Source of the DNA: a virus
Virus record (IMG/VR): IMGVR_UViG_3300032224_000681
Location: 1-54,599 of that record
Length of the DNA: 54,599 nucleotides
Strand: one strand, 5' to 3'
The first letter of the stretch is position 1. Each line of letters starts with the position of its first letter. Of this stretch, positions 31,625 through 39,800 are shown piece by piece. Under the pieces are notes generated by a model. It was not told the DNA's origin and did not search any database. It saw only the letters and a program-made list of their open reading frames with translations. The translations under genes were made by a program, and so were the position numbers.

Positions 31625-33079
31625 ATGCGGATTATATATTTGGGATGTGAGATTCCAAGTAACCGCACCCTGCTAGAGTCGACTACAGCTAACCATGTGG
31701 GCCTGAGCTTCTATGGCCTGGTAAAGCGCGGATTACCTAAAACCAAAGAATATCTATTAGAGAATTACTTTTCTAAAGATTCCTATATTTATGTATACCC
31801 AGGGCTACCCAAAAACATCAACCTGTCCAGGGTAGAGCTCGAGGAGTTCGCTGCCGCCTATGAGCACATGATTGCCATGAACATAGACCGCATATCTATA
31901 TTTGCTGAGATTAATTCCGCATTTGTTGACCCAGCCTTTGTGGAGGAGCAGCGCCGCACAGCTTGGGCCCAGGTGCCGCCAAGTAAGTTTTTGCCCGTTT
32001 GGAATCCTGAATCTAAGTTAGAAACCCTAGAAAAAATGGGAGATGACTACCTAGACATAGGCATACCAGGCGATGTGCTGGACGTAGAGACCAGACTGGC
32101 GTCAGTTACAAGGCGTATGGCTAAGCGCGATGGAAGTCGCTTCCATGCGCTAGGCTGTGCCAAGCCAGACAACCTACGCTCTGTGCCCTTTGAGACTGCT
32201 AGTACCCTCTCATGGCTATCGCCAATGATGCATGGGGAAACTATCGTCTGGGATGGTACAAGGCTCATGCGCTATCCCAAGCGCATGAAAGACCAAGCCC
32301 GCTCACGCTATAACCATGTGTATGAGAAGGCTGGCATAGACGCAGATAAAATTGCTGAAGATGACCCACAAGAAGTGTGTCGCCTTGCAGTGTGGTCATA
32401 CGAACAGTTCGAGGTTAGGATAAACAAAGTGGGCGATTCTTATCATGATAATAACGATGAAACTAACATGGTAGATAGTGCGGAAGTAGCCACTACCAAT
32501 GCTGATAATAAGGGTATCCAAATGCGGAAACTTAACCCACGAAATCCAGAAGAAATGGGAAATTTACCCGTCTTTGGATACGAGGTAAAAACCGAAGTTG
32601 ATGCTGATGGAGTCATATCAGATACCACTCATGTGTCTTCACAAGCAACTTCAATTAGAGCATGCGATACATGCTTTATTGCTTCTAACTGCCCTGCTTA
32701 CAAGCCTCAATCTGCCTGTGCTTTTAAGTTACCTATCGAGGTAAAGACTAAAGACCAACTAAAGAGTCTTATCAATTCAATTATAGAAATGCAAGGACAA
32801 AGGGTCGCTTTTATGCGTTTTGCTGAAGAAATGAACGGTGGATACGCTGACCCTAACGTTTCTCAAGAGATTGACCGCCTGTTCAAACTGATTAAAACAA
32901 CCAAAGAATTGGATGACTCACGTGAGTTTATTCGCATGACTGTGGAGCGCCAAGGCTCTTCTGGTGTGCTATCTTCTATCTTCGGAGACAAGGCTCAAGC
33001 CTTAAAAGAACTCCCTGAAGGTGGGTTAAATGAAATCCAGACAACCAAAATAATCAAGGATTTAACCGAAGATAATTAA
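31625..33079 (+). CDS. TGT/DpdA-like TIM-barrel protein with C-terminal cysteine cluster
   Basis: 484 residues. Residues 1-240 look like a tRNA-guanine-transglycosylase-type barrel: NHVGLSFYGLVKRGLPKTKE, RISIFAEINSAFVDP, FLPVWNP, YLDIGIPGDVLD, RFHALGCAKPDNLRSVPFET followed by STLSWLSP (TGT/DpdA proteins usually have DSTSW there). The C-terminal half has CDTCFIASNCPAYKPQSAC (C-x2-C-x5-C-x8-C), possibly a zinc or Fe-S site, and a helical end. DpdA-type enzymes put 7-deazaguanines into phage DNA. No queC/D/E or folE gene is in this window. Function tentative. Confidence 0.42.
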   Translation: MRIIYLGCEIPSNRTLLESTTANHVGLSFYGLVKRGLPKTKEYLLENYFSKDSYIYVYPGLPKNINLSRVELEEFAAAYEHMIAMNIDRISIFAEINSAFVDPAFVEEQRRTAWAQVPPSKFLPVWNPESKLETLEKMGDDYLDIGIPGDVLDVETRLASVTRRMAKRDGSRFHALGCAKPDNLRSVPFETASTLSWLSPMMHGETIVWDGTRLMRYPKRMKDQARSRYNHVYEKAGIDADKIAEDDPQEVCRLAVWSYEQFEVRINKVGDSYHDNNDETNMVDSAEVATTNADNKGIQMRKLNPRNPEEMGNLPVFGYEVKTEVDADGVISDTTHVSSQATSIRACDTCFIASNCPAYKPQSACAFKLPIEVKTKDQLKSLINSIIEMQGQRVAFMRFAEEMNGGYADPNVSQEIDRLFKLIKTTKELDDSREFIRMTVERQGSSGVLSSIFGDKAQALKELPEGGLNEIQTTKIIKDLTEDN

Positions 33080-33084
33080 ATTTA

Positions 33085-33101
33085 ATTATCATGATAATAA
33101 C
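33085..33101. repeat. Palindrome and 16-bp repeat upstream of the reductase gene
   Basis: ATTATCATGATAAT (33085-33098) is a perfect 14-bp palindrome. The 16-mer TTATCATGATAATAAC (33086-33101) also occurs at 32440-32455 inside the preceding gene. A possible operator. Confidence 0.45.
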
Positions 33102-33157
33102 AACTAAATAGGTACGGAATCACACAGTCTGAAAAGGGCTGTAACTCATCGCTAAAA

Positions 33158-33163
33158 TATACG
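33158..33163 (+). promoter_or_regulatory. Candidate -10 (TATACG) for the reductase gene
   Basis: TATACG lies 25 bases before ATG 33189, with a GGAG ribosome binding site between. The upstream region carries GGCTGTAACTCA (33137-33148), shared with the promoter at 29449. Confidence 0.4.
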
Positions 33164-33188
33164 ACCCACCCCCACGAATGGAGAACAC

Positions 33189-35222
33189 ATGGCACTATCT
33201 TTCCGACTAGCCGAAGACTTTTTAAAGGAGTACCGTGCTAAACAAGTGCCTTGGGGATACAAGGATGCTGGTGGTAATTCCGTTGGTGAAATTACTTTTC
33301 TCCGCACCTACTCTCGTCTAAAGGCTGACGGAACTAAGGAGACATGGACTGATGTTTGCCAGCGAGTAATCGAGGGCATGTACTCAATCCAAAAAGACCA
33401 CTGCAAATCTCAACGTCTTCCATGGAATGACTCTCGTGCTCAGGCGTCTGCTAAGGAAGCCTTTGACCGCCTGTTTAACTTAAAGTGGACTCCACCAGGA
33501 CGCGGACTCTGGGTAATGGGTACTCCCCTAGTGAATGAACAAAAGAACTCCGCTGCTTTGCAGAACTGCTCTTTCGTATCCACGGGCTCTATGACTAAGT
33601 TAGACCCTGCTAAGCCTTTCACCTTTCTCATGGAAGCATCCATGTTGGGAGTGGGCGTTGGCTTTGATGATAAGGGTGCGGACAAAGACTTCCCTATTTA
33701 CGAGCCTTCTAAAGATGAATCCAACCACCAGTTGTGGGAAATCCCAGATACCCGTGAGGGATGGGTGGACTCTGTTGGCATGCTCATTAACTCTTACTTA
33801 AAACCAGACCAGCCTAGATGGGTATTTGATTACACACTTATCCGCCCAGAAGGAGAACAAATCAAAACTTTCGGCGGCACAGCTGCGGGCCCAGCTCCGC
33901 TAGTTAAGTTGCACGACTATATCTCTACTATATTTGAAGGTCGGGCTACTCAAAAGTTAACCCGTAAAGATATTGCGGATATAGGAAATCTCATTGGCGT
34001 TTGTGTGGTCTCTGGCAACGTCCGCCGCTCAGCGGAACTTCTCATGGGTCGTTTAGATGATAAAGACTTCTTAAATTTAAAGAACCCTGCCGTCTATCCT
34101 GAACGCAACTCCTATGACCCTGCTAAGCCTGGTTGGGCATGGATGTCTAACAACTCTGTCGAGGTAAAGGTTGGGGATGACTTCTCTGGAATCATTGAGG
34201 GAATCTCTCTTAACGGAGAGCCTGGGGTTATCTGGATGGATGTTACCCGTCAATATGGTCGCCTCATTGACCCAATCAACAACAAAGACCATCGAGCTTC
34301 TGGTTACAATCCGTGTGCCGAACAGTCCCTTGAATCATTTGAGTGCTGTACTTTGGTTGAAACTTACCTCAACCGCCACGACTCTATAGATGACTATAAG
34401 CGCACATTGAAGTTTGCATATCTATATGCAAAAACTGTGACACTGCTTCCTACCCATTGGGAAGAAACTAATGCAATCATGCAACGCAATCGTCGTATTG
34501 GAACTTCTATGTCTGGTGTGGCTAACTTTGCAGACCGCGTTGGGCTTCCAACTCTCCGTTTATGGATGGACGAGGGTTATCAGACAATCCAACAGTATGA
34601 TAAGACTTATTCAGAGTGGCTAGGAATCCGCGAATCTATTAAGACTACTACTGTGAAGCCAAGTGGAACTGTATCTATCCTTGCTGGAGAATCTCCTGGA
34701 GTGCATTGGACGCCAGGTGGAGAATACTTTAACCGCGCAATCCGCTTTTCTAATGATGACCCTATGCTACCTCTCTTTAAAGCGTCGGGATATAAAATAG
34801 AAAAGGCGTCGGAATCTCCAAAAACCACTTCTGTGGTCTTCTTCCCTATTCATAGCTCAGCGTTACGCAGCGAAAAAGATGTTTCTATTTATGAAAAGAC
34901 TTCTCTCGCGGCTATGGCTCAACGTCATTGGTCGGACAACTCCGTATCTGTAACTGTATCCTTTGACGCAGATAAAGAAAAAGACGCAGTAGGAACTGTA
35001 CTTCACATGTTTGACGGGCAACTCAAAACCGTTTCCTTCTTACCTATGGGGAACGCGACTTACCCGCAAATGCCATATACACAGATAACTAAAGATGAAT
35101 ACGAGAAATCTACTATGAAGTTACTGCCTATTGACTTTACTGACGTATATGCAGGGATGGCAGCGGATGCAATCGGTGAGAAATACTGCTCAACTGACTT
35201 CTGTGAAGTACCTAAATCATAA
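33189..35222 (+). CDS. nrdJ: Ribonucleoside-triphosphate reductase, adenosylcobalamin-dependent (class II)
   Basis: 677 residues, the size of monomeric class II reductases. Recognised segments: WTPPGRGLWVMGT, ALQNCSFVSTGSM (redox Cys), FLMEASMLGVGVGFDD, GNVRRSAELLMG, NPCAEQSLESFECC (catalytic Cys and Glu with N-x-C-x-E), and the C-terminal CSTDFC shuttle pair. It makes deoxynucleotides from NTPs using B12, independent of oxygen. Single-gene unit: own promoter region in front and a strong terminator behind. The phage therefore depends on host or environmental cobalamin. Confidence 0.9.
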   Translation: MALSFRLAEDFLKEYRAKQVPWGYKDAGGNSVGEITFLRTYSRLKADGTKETWTDVCQRVIEGMYSIQKDHCKSQRLPWNDSRAQASAKEAFDRLFNLKWTPPGRGLWVMGTPLVNEQKNSAALQNCSFVSTGSMTKLDPAKPFTFLMEASMLGVGVGFDDKGADKDFPIYEPSKDESNHQLWEIPDTREGWVDSVGMLINSYLKPDQPRWVFDYTLIRPEGEQIKTFGGTAAGPAPLVKLHDYISTIFEGRATQKLTRKDIADIGNLIGVCVVSGNVRRSAELLMGRLDDKDFLNLKNPAVYPERNSYDPAKPGWAWMSNNSVEVKVGDDFSGIIEGISLNGEPGVIWMDVTRQYGRLIDPINNKDHRASGYNPCAEQSLESFECCTLVETYLNRHDSIDDYKRTLKFAYLYAKTVTLLPTHWEETNAIMQRNRRIGTSMSGVANFADRVGLPTLRLWMDEGYQTIQQYDKTYSEWLGIRESIKTTTVKPSGTVSILAGESPGVHWTPGGEYFNRAIRFSNDDPMLPLFKASGYKIEKASESPKTTSVVFFPIHSSALRSEKDVSIYEKTSLAAMAQRHWSDNSVSVTVSFDADKEKDAVGTVLHMFDGQLKTVSFLPMGNATYPQMPYTQITKDEYEKSTMKLLPIDFTDVYAGMAADAIGEKYCSTDFCEVPKS

Positions 35223-35237
35223 ACTAATATAAAAAGT

Positions 35238-35276
35238 AGAGAGCCCCTAGTTACCCGAAAACTAGGGGCTCTCTTT
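35238..35276. terminator. Bidirectional terminator between converging units
   Basis: AGAGAGCCCCTAGTT (35238-35252) pairs perfectly with AACTAGGGGCTCTCT (35260-35274), 15 bp, flanked by TTTA on the right and by the AAAAA run (35231-35235, T tract on the minus strand) on the left. It separates the plus-strand reductase gene from the minus-strand operon that ends near 35370. Confidence 0.88.
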
Positions 35277-35369
35277 ATTGGGAGAGGCGCAGGTCTATCT
35301 ATCCGAAGGGGTGGGTCATGGATAGCCTTAGAGGAAGCAATGAAAAACCTCTTTGACGCCTATATTAAG

Positions 35370-35528
35370 TTATTTACATTTAACGCAGTAATTAGGTGCG
35401 CGTAGGTTCTCGGGGTAAGTCCTATACATACGACCGCAGTGATAGCAAAGTACCGATACCTCACGGCTATCAGGAAACTCTCTCTTTAATATATAGATAG
35501 GGCTACGGAACTTAAACTTAATCTTCAT
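35370..35528 (-). CDS. Zinc-ribbon protein (last gene of the minus operon)
   Basis: 52 residues: MKIKFKFRSPIYILKREFPD, then CYHCGRMYRTYPENLRAP and a final CVKCK. Two CxxC knuckles form a compact zinc ribbon. ATG overlaps the end of the acidic gene upstream by 11 bases. Function unknown. Confidence 0.6.
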   Translation of the reverse strand: MKIKFKFRSPIYILKREFPDSREVSVLCYHCGRMYRTYPENLRAPNYCVKCK

Positions 35529-35631
35529 CGTCTTCTAATTCATCATCATCATAGACATCATCATCTTCAATACTAGGTGAAGGTCTGCCCCACTCAGGGT
35601 CAGGAACTATAGGGTCAAAAGAATATCCCAT
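35518..35631 (-). CDS. Small acidic protein
   Basis: 37 residues: MGYSFDPIVPDPEWGRPSPS followed by an Asp/Glu run to the end. Very acidic and surely disordered in its second half. It starts two bases after the preceding stop. Existence is supported by the tight coding packing on both sides. Confidence 0.5.
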   Translation of the reverse strand: MGYSFDPIVPDPEWGRPSPSIEDDDVYDDDELEDDED

Positions 35632-35633
35632 GA

Positions 35634-35921
35634 TTAAATCTCTCTCTTGTACCCAACACTACCGATAAATAGTGCTGGCTTATCTTTAGCGTCTTTAATA
35701 TCTCCTGCAATCATCTTGCATGACTTTTTAGGGGTTAATGCAATTACCTGTTCTTTAATCCAACGCTTACCTGCGCTAGCGTTACTGAACGCCTCAAATT
35801 GCACATGGTTAGGTTCTACAATTCCTTCATCATAGGTAGTGATAGAACCTAGCCATGCGCCACCTTTATTAAGGTTCTTTACGAGTTTAGCGTCAAATCT
35901 TGCTGATACTTTTTTAGCCAT
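35634..35921 (-). CDS. Small basic hypothetical protein
   Basis: 95 residues: AKKVSARFDAKLVKNLNKGG, SITTYDEGIVEPNHVQFEAF, then VIALTPKKSCKMIAGDIKDA and ALFIGSVGYKREI. Mixed alpha/beta, basic. It overlaps the MSMEG_6728-like gene by eight bases. No family recognised. Confidence 0.62.
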   Translation of the reverse strand: MAKKVSARFDAKLVKNLNKGGAWLGSITTYDEGIVEPNHVQFEAFSNASAGKRWIKEQVIALTPKKSCKMIAGDIKDAKDKPALFIGSVGYKREI

Positions 35922-36342
35922 TTAATTGCTCCTTAGTGATAGGCCAAACATACGGAAGGTTCTCGTCAATCGTAGGAAAATACTTGCGATAGTGCTCGGG
36001 TAACTTCCTAACTAGGTTCGCTTGGTGCGACTTATGGAAGTCGGGGTCGCCTAGCCATGACGGATAGACTACAGGTTCAACGGGGAACTTGTCTAGTAGG
36101 TTATCTACATACCCACGTCTGCGCCACTCAACACAAACTATGCGCCCGTACTCGTACAGGGCAGGGAGATTATCTCTCCACATAAGGACGGCAGGGTGGT
36201 TGCGCCACCCACCTCTCTCTCCGCTCTCTCCATTAAGCACACGCATAATTTGATAAGCCTCAACTCTCTGCTTACCTAATCGGCGCATATCTAATATCTT
36301 TGCGGTTCTCTCAAAACTCTCATACGGCAGGAAGGTCTGCAA
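35914..36342 (-). CDS. MSMEG_6728-family protein (pyrimidine-dimer glycosylase-like)
   Basis: 142 residues from TTG 36342. LQTFLPYESFERTAKILDMR, RLGKQRVEAYQIMRVL, GWRNHPAVLMWR and VCVEWRRRGY match the actinobacterial MSMEG_6728 family, which is related to pyrimidine-dimer DNA glycosylases. Family members start with MQTFLPY, so the TTG before QTF is taken as start; a frame that reads further up through the CT repeat would add a run of alternating Arg-Glu. A (TC)12 tract lies directly upstream of this start. Likely DNA repair; activity unproven. Confidence 0.62.
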   Translation of the reverse strand: MQTFLPYESFERTAKILDMRRLGKQRVEAYQIMRVLNGESGERGGWRNHPAVLMWRDNLPALYEYGRIVCVEWRRRGYVDNLLDKFPVEPVVYPSWLGDPDFHKSHQANLVRKLPEHYRKYFPTIDENLPYVWPITKEQLNG

Positions 36343-36366
36343 TCTCTCTCTCTCTCTCTCTCTCTC
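36343..36366. repeat. (TC)12 dinucleotide microsatellite
   Basis: Twelve TC units on the plus strand, GA units on the coding strand, fill the ribosome-binding region of the MSMEG_6728-like gene: AAAGGAG at its far end and GAGAGA up to TTG. Slippage here would change the Shine-Dalgarno spacing. Confidence 0.9.
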
Positions 36367-36368
36367 CT

Positions 36369-36512
36369 TTAGATAGACGCAGGACTCCCCTGCGGTACTA
36401 GGCACATCACGCAAAAGGCTAGTCCAACTGCTACCGCTTCGTCAATATCCATATCGTCGGGTGCAATTAACTCTCCCCTGTCGTATTCAATAAAACAACG
36501 ACCGCATCTCAT
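36369..36512 (-). CDS. Zinc-ribbon microprotein
   Basis: 47 residues: MRCGRCFIEYDRGELIAPDD, then FCVMCLVPQGSPASI. Two CxxC knuckles. ATGA overlap with the gene upstream; its stop leads straight into the AGGAGAGA repeat of the next gene. Unknown function. Confidence 0.58.
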   Translation of the reverse strand: MRCGRCFIEYDRGELIAPDDMDIDEAVAVGLAFCVMCLVPQGSPASI

Positions 36513-36961
36513 TTTTCAATACCGAAATCTTCTAGGTTCTCATCAGTAATAGGTGTAGTGGGTTCTAATTTAATCTCCGTACCATATCCCTGATAAATAA
36601 CATTTCCTTCTTCATCTTTAATCATAACTACTTCTCTCGCTGTTGTAATAAAATCTTGTAGGTAGTGGCTATCAACAATAACTTCTACTGTTGCTTTGCT
36701 CTCTCCTTTATATTTAATTCCTTCGGGCAATTCAATAAGGCTATCCCACTCCCCTTCGTTAGCGTATGCGATAGCCGATATGCAGGTATCCACCATTGCT
36801 AGTGGTACGGGTGGGGTAAGGTTATTTTGTAGGTGGTACGCGACGGACTTCCAATAGTCGCTTACTTCCTCTGCTACTTCCTGTTCGTCGTTGATAATCT
36901 CGCCTTCGATAATCTCATTACCTTGTGCGTCGTGACCAATAACCTCATAGTCGTTAGACAT
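36509..36961 (-). CDS. Hypothetical protein
   Basis: 150 residues. Acidic N-terminus (NDYEVIGHDAQGNEIIEGEI), a middle beta part (KATVEVIVDSHYLQDFITTA, VVMIKDEEGNVIYQGYGTEI) and an acidic end. Possibly an OB- or SH3-like fold, not identified. Overlaps both neighbours. Confidence 0.62.
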   Translation of the reverse strand: MSNDYEVIGHDAQGNEIIEGEIINDEQEVAEEVSDYWKSVAYHLQNNLTPPVPLAMVDTCISAIAYANEGEWDSLIELPEGIKYKGESKATVEVIVDSHYLQDFITTAREVVMIKDEEGNVIYQGYGTEIKLEPTTPITDENLEDFGIEK

Positions 36962-37103
36962 GATAGGACACTCCTGTTCTTAGGTTTCTTTGATACATAA
37001 CTTCGGTAATTGTATCCCGTGTTAGACAATTATTACAATCGCATGCTAACGGGTGTCCTTCAATAAGCCTATCTAACTCATCTAATAAGTCTGTTACGTT
37101 CAT
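36954..37103 (-). CDS. Small cysteine-containing protein
   Basis: 49 residues: MNVTDLLDELDRLIEGHPLA, then CDCNNCLTRDTITEVMYQRN. The C-x-C-x2-C group suggests a metal site. Strong ribosome binding site (AAAGGAGATAGC). Overlaps the next start by eight bases. Confidence 0.58.
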   Translation of the reverse strand: MNVTDLLDELDRLIEGHPLACDCNNCLTRDTITEVMYQRNLRTGVSYHV

Positions 37104-37255
37104 GCTATCTCCTTTACAATAAGGTTAGCCTTGTGGATAAGGTCGCCGTATTCCTGACGCACCCACTCATCTGCTAACGCTAGGGCTTCCGCGCTTGTAT
37201 CTGTATTCCACGCGGTTGATATATCCGCTACAACTCTTACTTCGTACTTAGGCAT
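37100..37255 (-). CDS. Small hypothetical protein
   Basis: 51 residues: MPKYEVRVVADISTAWNTDT, then SAEALALADEWVRQEYGDLI. A beta hairpin and a helix, like many short phage proteins of unknown role. ATGA overlap with the following gene and an eight-base overlap with the gene before. Confidence 0.55.
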   Translation of the reverse strand: MPKYEVRVVADISTAWNTDTSAEALALADEWVRQEYGDLIHKANLIVKEIA

Positions 37256-37415
37256 ATTCCTCTACCTCTCGTTCAATTACGCCTTCTACAATAAGGCTAT
37301 CTAATAGGTCTGTTACATTTCCTAGACGACCTTTTAACTTTGGGTCATTTACTGCGAATCTTGCTTCCTCTATCGCGTTAATCATGGAGTATAGGTTTGC
37401 TTTAGTGTAGTCCAT
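37248..37415 (-). CDS. Small helical protein
   Basis: 55 residues: MDYTKANLYSMINAIEEARF, then VTDLLDSLIVEGVIEREVEE. The segment VTDLLDxL also occurs in the product of 36954-37103 (VTDLLDEL), so the two may be related. TAATG overlap with the gene upstream. Confidence 0.55.
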   Translation of the reverse strand: MDYTKANLYSMINAIEEARFAVNDPKLKGRLGNVTDLLDSLIVEGVIEREVEEYA

Positions 37416-37690
37416 TAGTAGTTATCCATTTCTCTATCTAACTCATTTAAGTAGCCTACAATAGGCGGTTCTATATCTAATTCCTGCATTAGTCCATAGA
37501 TACTGTCGTTAGCCTCATCTAGCACCATGCGTTCGTCATGGTAGTCAAGGCTCTCTAGGCGTTCGTCGTCTGCACCACGAAGGTATGCGGTATCCAACGC
37601 TACTCCTAGCGCGGTATCTACTAGGGTTTTCGCGTTCTCGTCACCCTCTAGGTATTTCTTTAGTAGTTCTGTATATAGTGGTACTTTCAT
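37415..37690 (-). CDS. Small acidic hypothetical protein
   Basis: 91 residues: KVPLYTELLKKYLEGDENAK, then LDYHDERMVLDEANDSIYGL. Mainly helical and acidic. ATGA overlap with the gene upstream. No family recognised. Confidence 0.58.
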   Translation of the reverse strand: MKVPLYTELLKKYLEGDENAKTLVDTALGVALDTAYLRGADDERLESLDYHDERMVLDEANDSIYGLMQELDIEPPIVGYLNELDREMDNY

Positions 37691-37845
37691 TTGCTTTTAT
37701 CCTCTAGGTAGAATAAGTAATCTAACGCGCTATCGCATGCGTTCATGCCGTATAGGTCGCCTTCCGCTTCCTCATGGGCTTTTAATCGGGTTAGTAGTTC
37801 TTTTAGTAGTTCTTTGTAATCTATATTTGGGTCTATATATTCCAT
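37687..37845 (-). CDS. Small helical protein
   Basis: 52 residues: MEYIDPNIDYKELLKELLTR, then MNACDSALDYLFYLEDKSK. First of the run of tiny genes behind the VWA gene, after a hairpin. Function unknown. Confidence 0.53.
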   Translation of the reverse strand: MEYIDPNIDYKELLKELLTRLKAHEEAEGDLYGMNACDSALDYLFYLEDKSK

Positions 37846-37872
37846 ATTTACTGCCCTTCTGTTTGTGTTGTA

Positions 37873-37906
37873 GCGGATACCTGCACTTTCAACTGCAAGT
37901 ATCCGC
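37873..37906 (-). terminator. Hairpin after the VWA gene
   Basis: GCGGATACCTGCA (37873-37885) pairs with TGCAAGTATCCGC (37894-37906) with one mismatch. There is no T tract, so it may attenuate or process the operon transcript rather than end it. GTTTGTGTTG (37861-37870), the arm sequence of the large inverted repeats further right, lies next to it. Confidence 0.5.
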
Positions 37907-37922
37907 CCGAACGTCTGTTCGC

Positions 37923-39800
37923 TTAGTGCCTCTTACCCATTACCAACTGCACTAGGTCTTTGGCAATATCCACTAGGTCGCGTGGCTCTGATACTACACG
38001 CATTACCTGTGCTTCGTGACGTACTTCCTTCGTATAACGTTGCCACGCGTCGTAGTCGCGCTCTTTGTACCAATCAAGGTCACCGAGGAAGGCTACGCTA
38101 GTCATAACACCTTCGTTAGATAGTTCTTTAATAATCCTATCGTTCTGTTCGGTCATATCCCATGAGCCGTCGGTTACCACGAATAGAATCTTTACGCCAC
38201 GACGGCTAGTGCGAAGTATGCGTTGCGCTTCTAATAGGGCTTTGTAAGGGTTAGTGCCACCGCTACTCTGAACGTATCGGTACTCTGTTGGCTTTGCTTT
38301 GTCCTCTGCACTATAAATTAGGCGAGAGTCATGGTTAAACTTATAAACGGATACGCGCCCGTTGATACGTTCGATACCGCGCTTGATAGTCCATGCGCTT
38401 TCCATAGTTCTCTGCATTTGCCACGACATGCTACCGCTAGTATCTACTAGGACTACCGCTTCTATGTCGTTGTTGGAGTTACCTTCCGACCACCTGTCGA
38501 ATAGGCGGTTAATATCGTTAATATCTGCCTTCATGGCACGACCTATATTTAACCGACCGCTTTCTACTTCTAACTCCCATGCAGGGTCGTTATCTATGCG
38601 TAGGCGTTCCATAGCCACGGCGAACGCTCTCGCGCTTACCTGCAACTTAGGGCTAACTGTGCTATTGGTATATGAACCCTGCTTAATAGCACTATGAGAG
38701 TTAGAATTACTGCGGATAGCCTTACGGACTTCCTGTGTATCTCGCTTAACGTCGTCACTCTTAATAAGATTATCTAGTGCGTTGTTAATCTTATCTTTAA
38801 GTTCCTTATCATCTGCGCTCTGCTTATCTGATAAGCCTGTTGTATCGTTGTTGTTAGTGTGGTCGGTTGGTTCGTCAAGGTTCTCATTACCTGCGCCACT
38901 ACCATTTTCTTGATTAGTAGCCTTATCTTGTAGTTTCTGTTGTTCCTTGTTACCTTCCATGCGACCTTTATCCATAAGTCCGCGCTCACCATGTCCACCG
39001 CCGTCCTGTGGGATAGGGCTATTACCTTGCGGTTGCTCATCTGTGCCGACTATCTGTGCGAATTGTCGGAGAATATCCAACGCTCTCGCATAGTCGCGTG
39101 GGAATACTAGGGTGCGGTATTCATGGATAATTACGGATAGTAACTGTGCAGTTTCTACACCATGCTTCTTAATAAATCTATCTGCGAGTTCCTGTCGTAA
39201 CTCTATATCTAAATACTTACGTCCTGTAAATAGTGGGAAGTAATCGGCAAACTCATGGGAGTTACCTTTCAGGATATATTCTAGGCAGGAAGCCTCTAGG
39301 AAGGGTGCGGTTGCAGGATACTTAGCGATTAGTAGTCGTTCGATACGGCTATCCTCTAGGATATTGAAGGCTCTACCTAAGCCTTCCTTTCTGATAGTCG
39401 TACCAAACTCACTACCACCACGGGGAGTCCATAGGACATGCGCGACCTCATGGTAGTTGAACCCATGAAGGCTCACGATACTTTCGTCGGTTACGTCCTC
39501 TAGTAGGTGCGCGTTGAACACGATATTCTTGCCGTCGTTATAGGCGGTCGTATCCATGTCGGGGTTATCCTCAACGCGTACTTCTACGGGGTCGCCTGTA
39601 ATAATCCTATCTGCTTTAGAATAGACGATACCAACGCTCTGTAACTTTTCGATATGAGCATTAACTTCGTCGGCTCTCGCTTCGATAGCGTCATAGTCGG
39701 TGACCCAATTACCTTCATCATCACGGCTAGAATAATTACCGCCGTAACGAAGTTCGTTAATAAGGTTATCTAATATGTCGTTCTGATTAGCCTTAGGCAT
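37923..39800 (-). CDS. HExxH metallopeptidase-like plus von Willebrand A protein (CobT/DUF2201-like)
   Basis: 625 residues from ATG 39800 (GAAGGTG upstream, overlap with the AAA+ gene stop). N-terminal domain: YHEVAHVLWTP (HExxH at 117-121) and, 28 residues later, NILEDSRIERLL (Glu/Asp 149-150), the gluzincin-like set also seen in DUF2201 and CobT N-termini. A low-complexity linker (about 255-345) leads to a VWA domain with MIDAS DTSGS (453-457), SSGGTNPYKAL and FVVTDGSWD. VWA proteins of this type work with MoxR/CobS AAA+ partners, which is the next gene. Role in the phage is unknown. Confidence 0.75.
   Translation of the reverse strand: MPKANQNDILDNLINELRYGGNYSSRDDEGNWVTDYDAIEARADEVNAHIEKLQSVGIVYSKADRIITGDPVEVRVEDNPDMDTTAYNDGKNIVFNAHLLEDVTDESIVSLHGFNYHEVAHVLWTPRGGSEFGTTIRKEGLGRAFNILEDSRIERLLIAKYPATAPFLEASCLEYILKGNSHEFADYFPLFTGRKYLDIELRQELADRFIKKHGVETAQLLSVIIHEYRTLVFPRDYARALDILRQFAQIVGTDEQPQGNSPIPQDGGGHGERGLMDKGRMEGNKEQQKLQDKATNQENGSGAGNENLDEPTDHTNNNDTTGLSDKQSADDKELKDKINNALDNLIKSDDVKRDTQEVRKAIRSNSNSHSAIKQGSYTNSTVSPKLQVSARAFAVAMERLRIDNDPAWELEVESGRLNIGRAMKADINDINRLFDRWSEGNSNNDIEAVVLVDTSGSMSWQMQRTMESAWTIKRGIERINGRVSVYKFNHDSRLIYSAEDKAKPTEYRYVQSSGGTNPYKALLEAQRILRTSRRGVKILFVVTDGSWDMTEQNDRIIKELSNEGVMTSVAFLGDLDWYKERDYDAWQRYTKEVRHEAQVMRVVSEPRDLVDIAKDLVQLVMGKRH

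Noticed and set aside
35277-35369. Short frame starting ATG 35319 on the plus strand
   Set aside because: Only 12 codons, no ribosome binding site at good distance and directly behind a strong terminator.
37133-37142. A further DnaA-box-like sequence TGTGGATAAG
   Set aside because: It lies inside the coding frame of a tiny gene, on the other strand, lacks the GTTAAC half and has no -10 at 38-39 bases.
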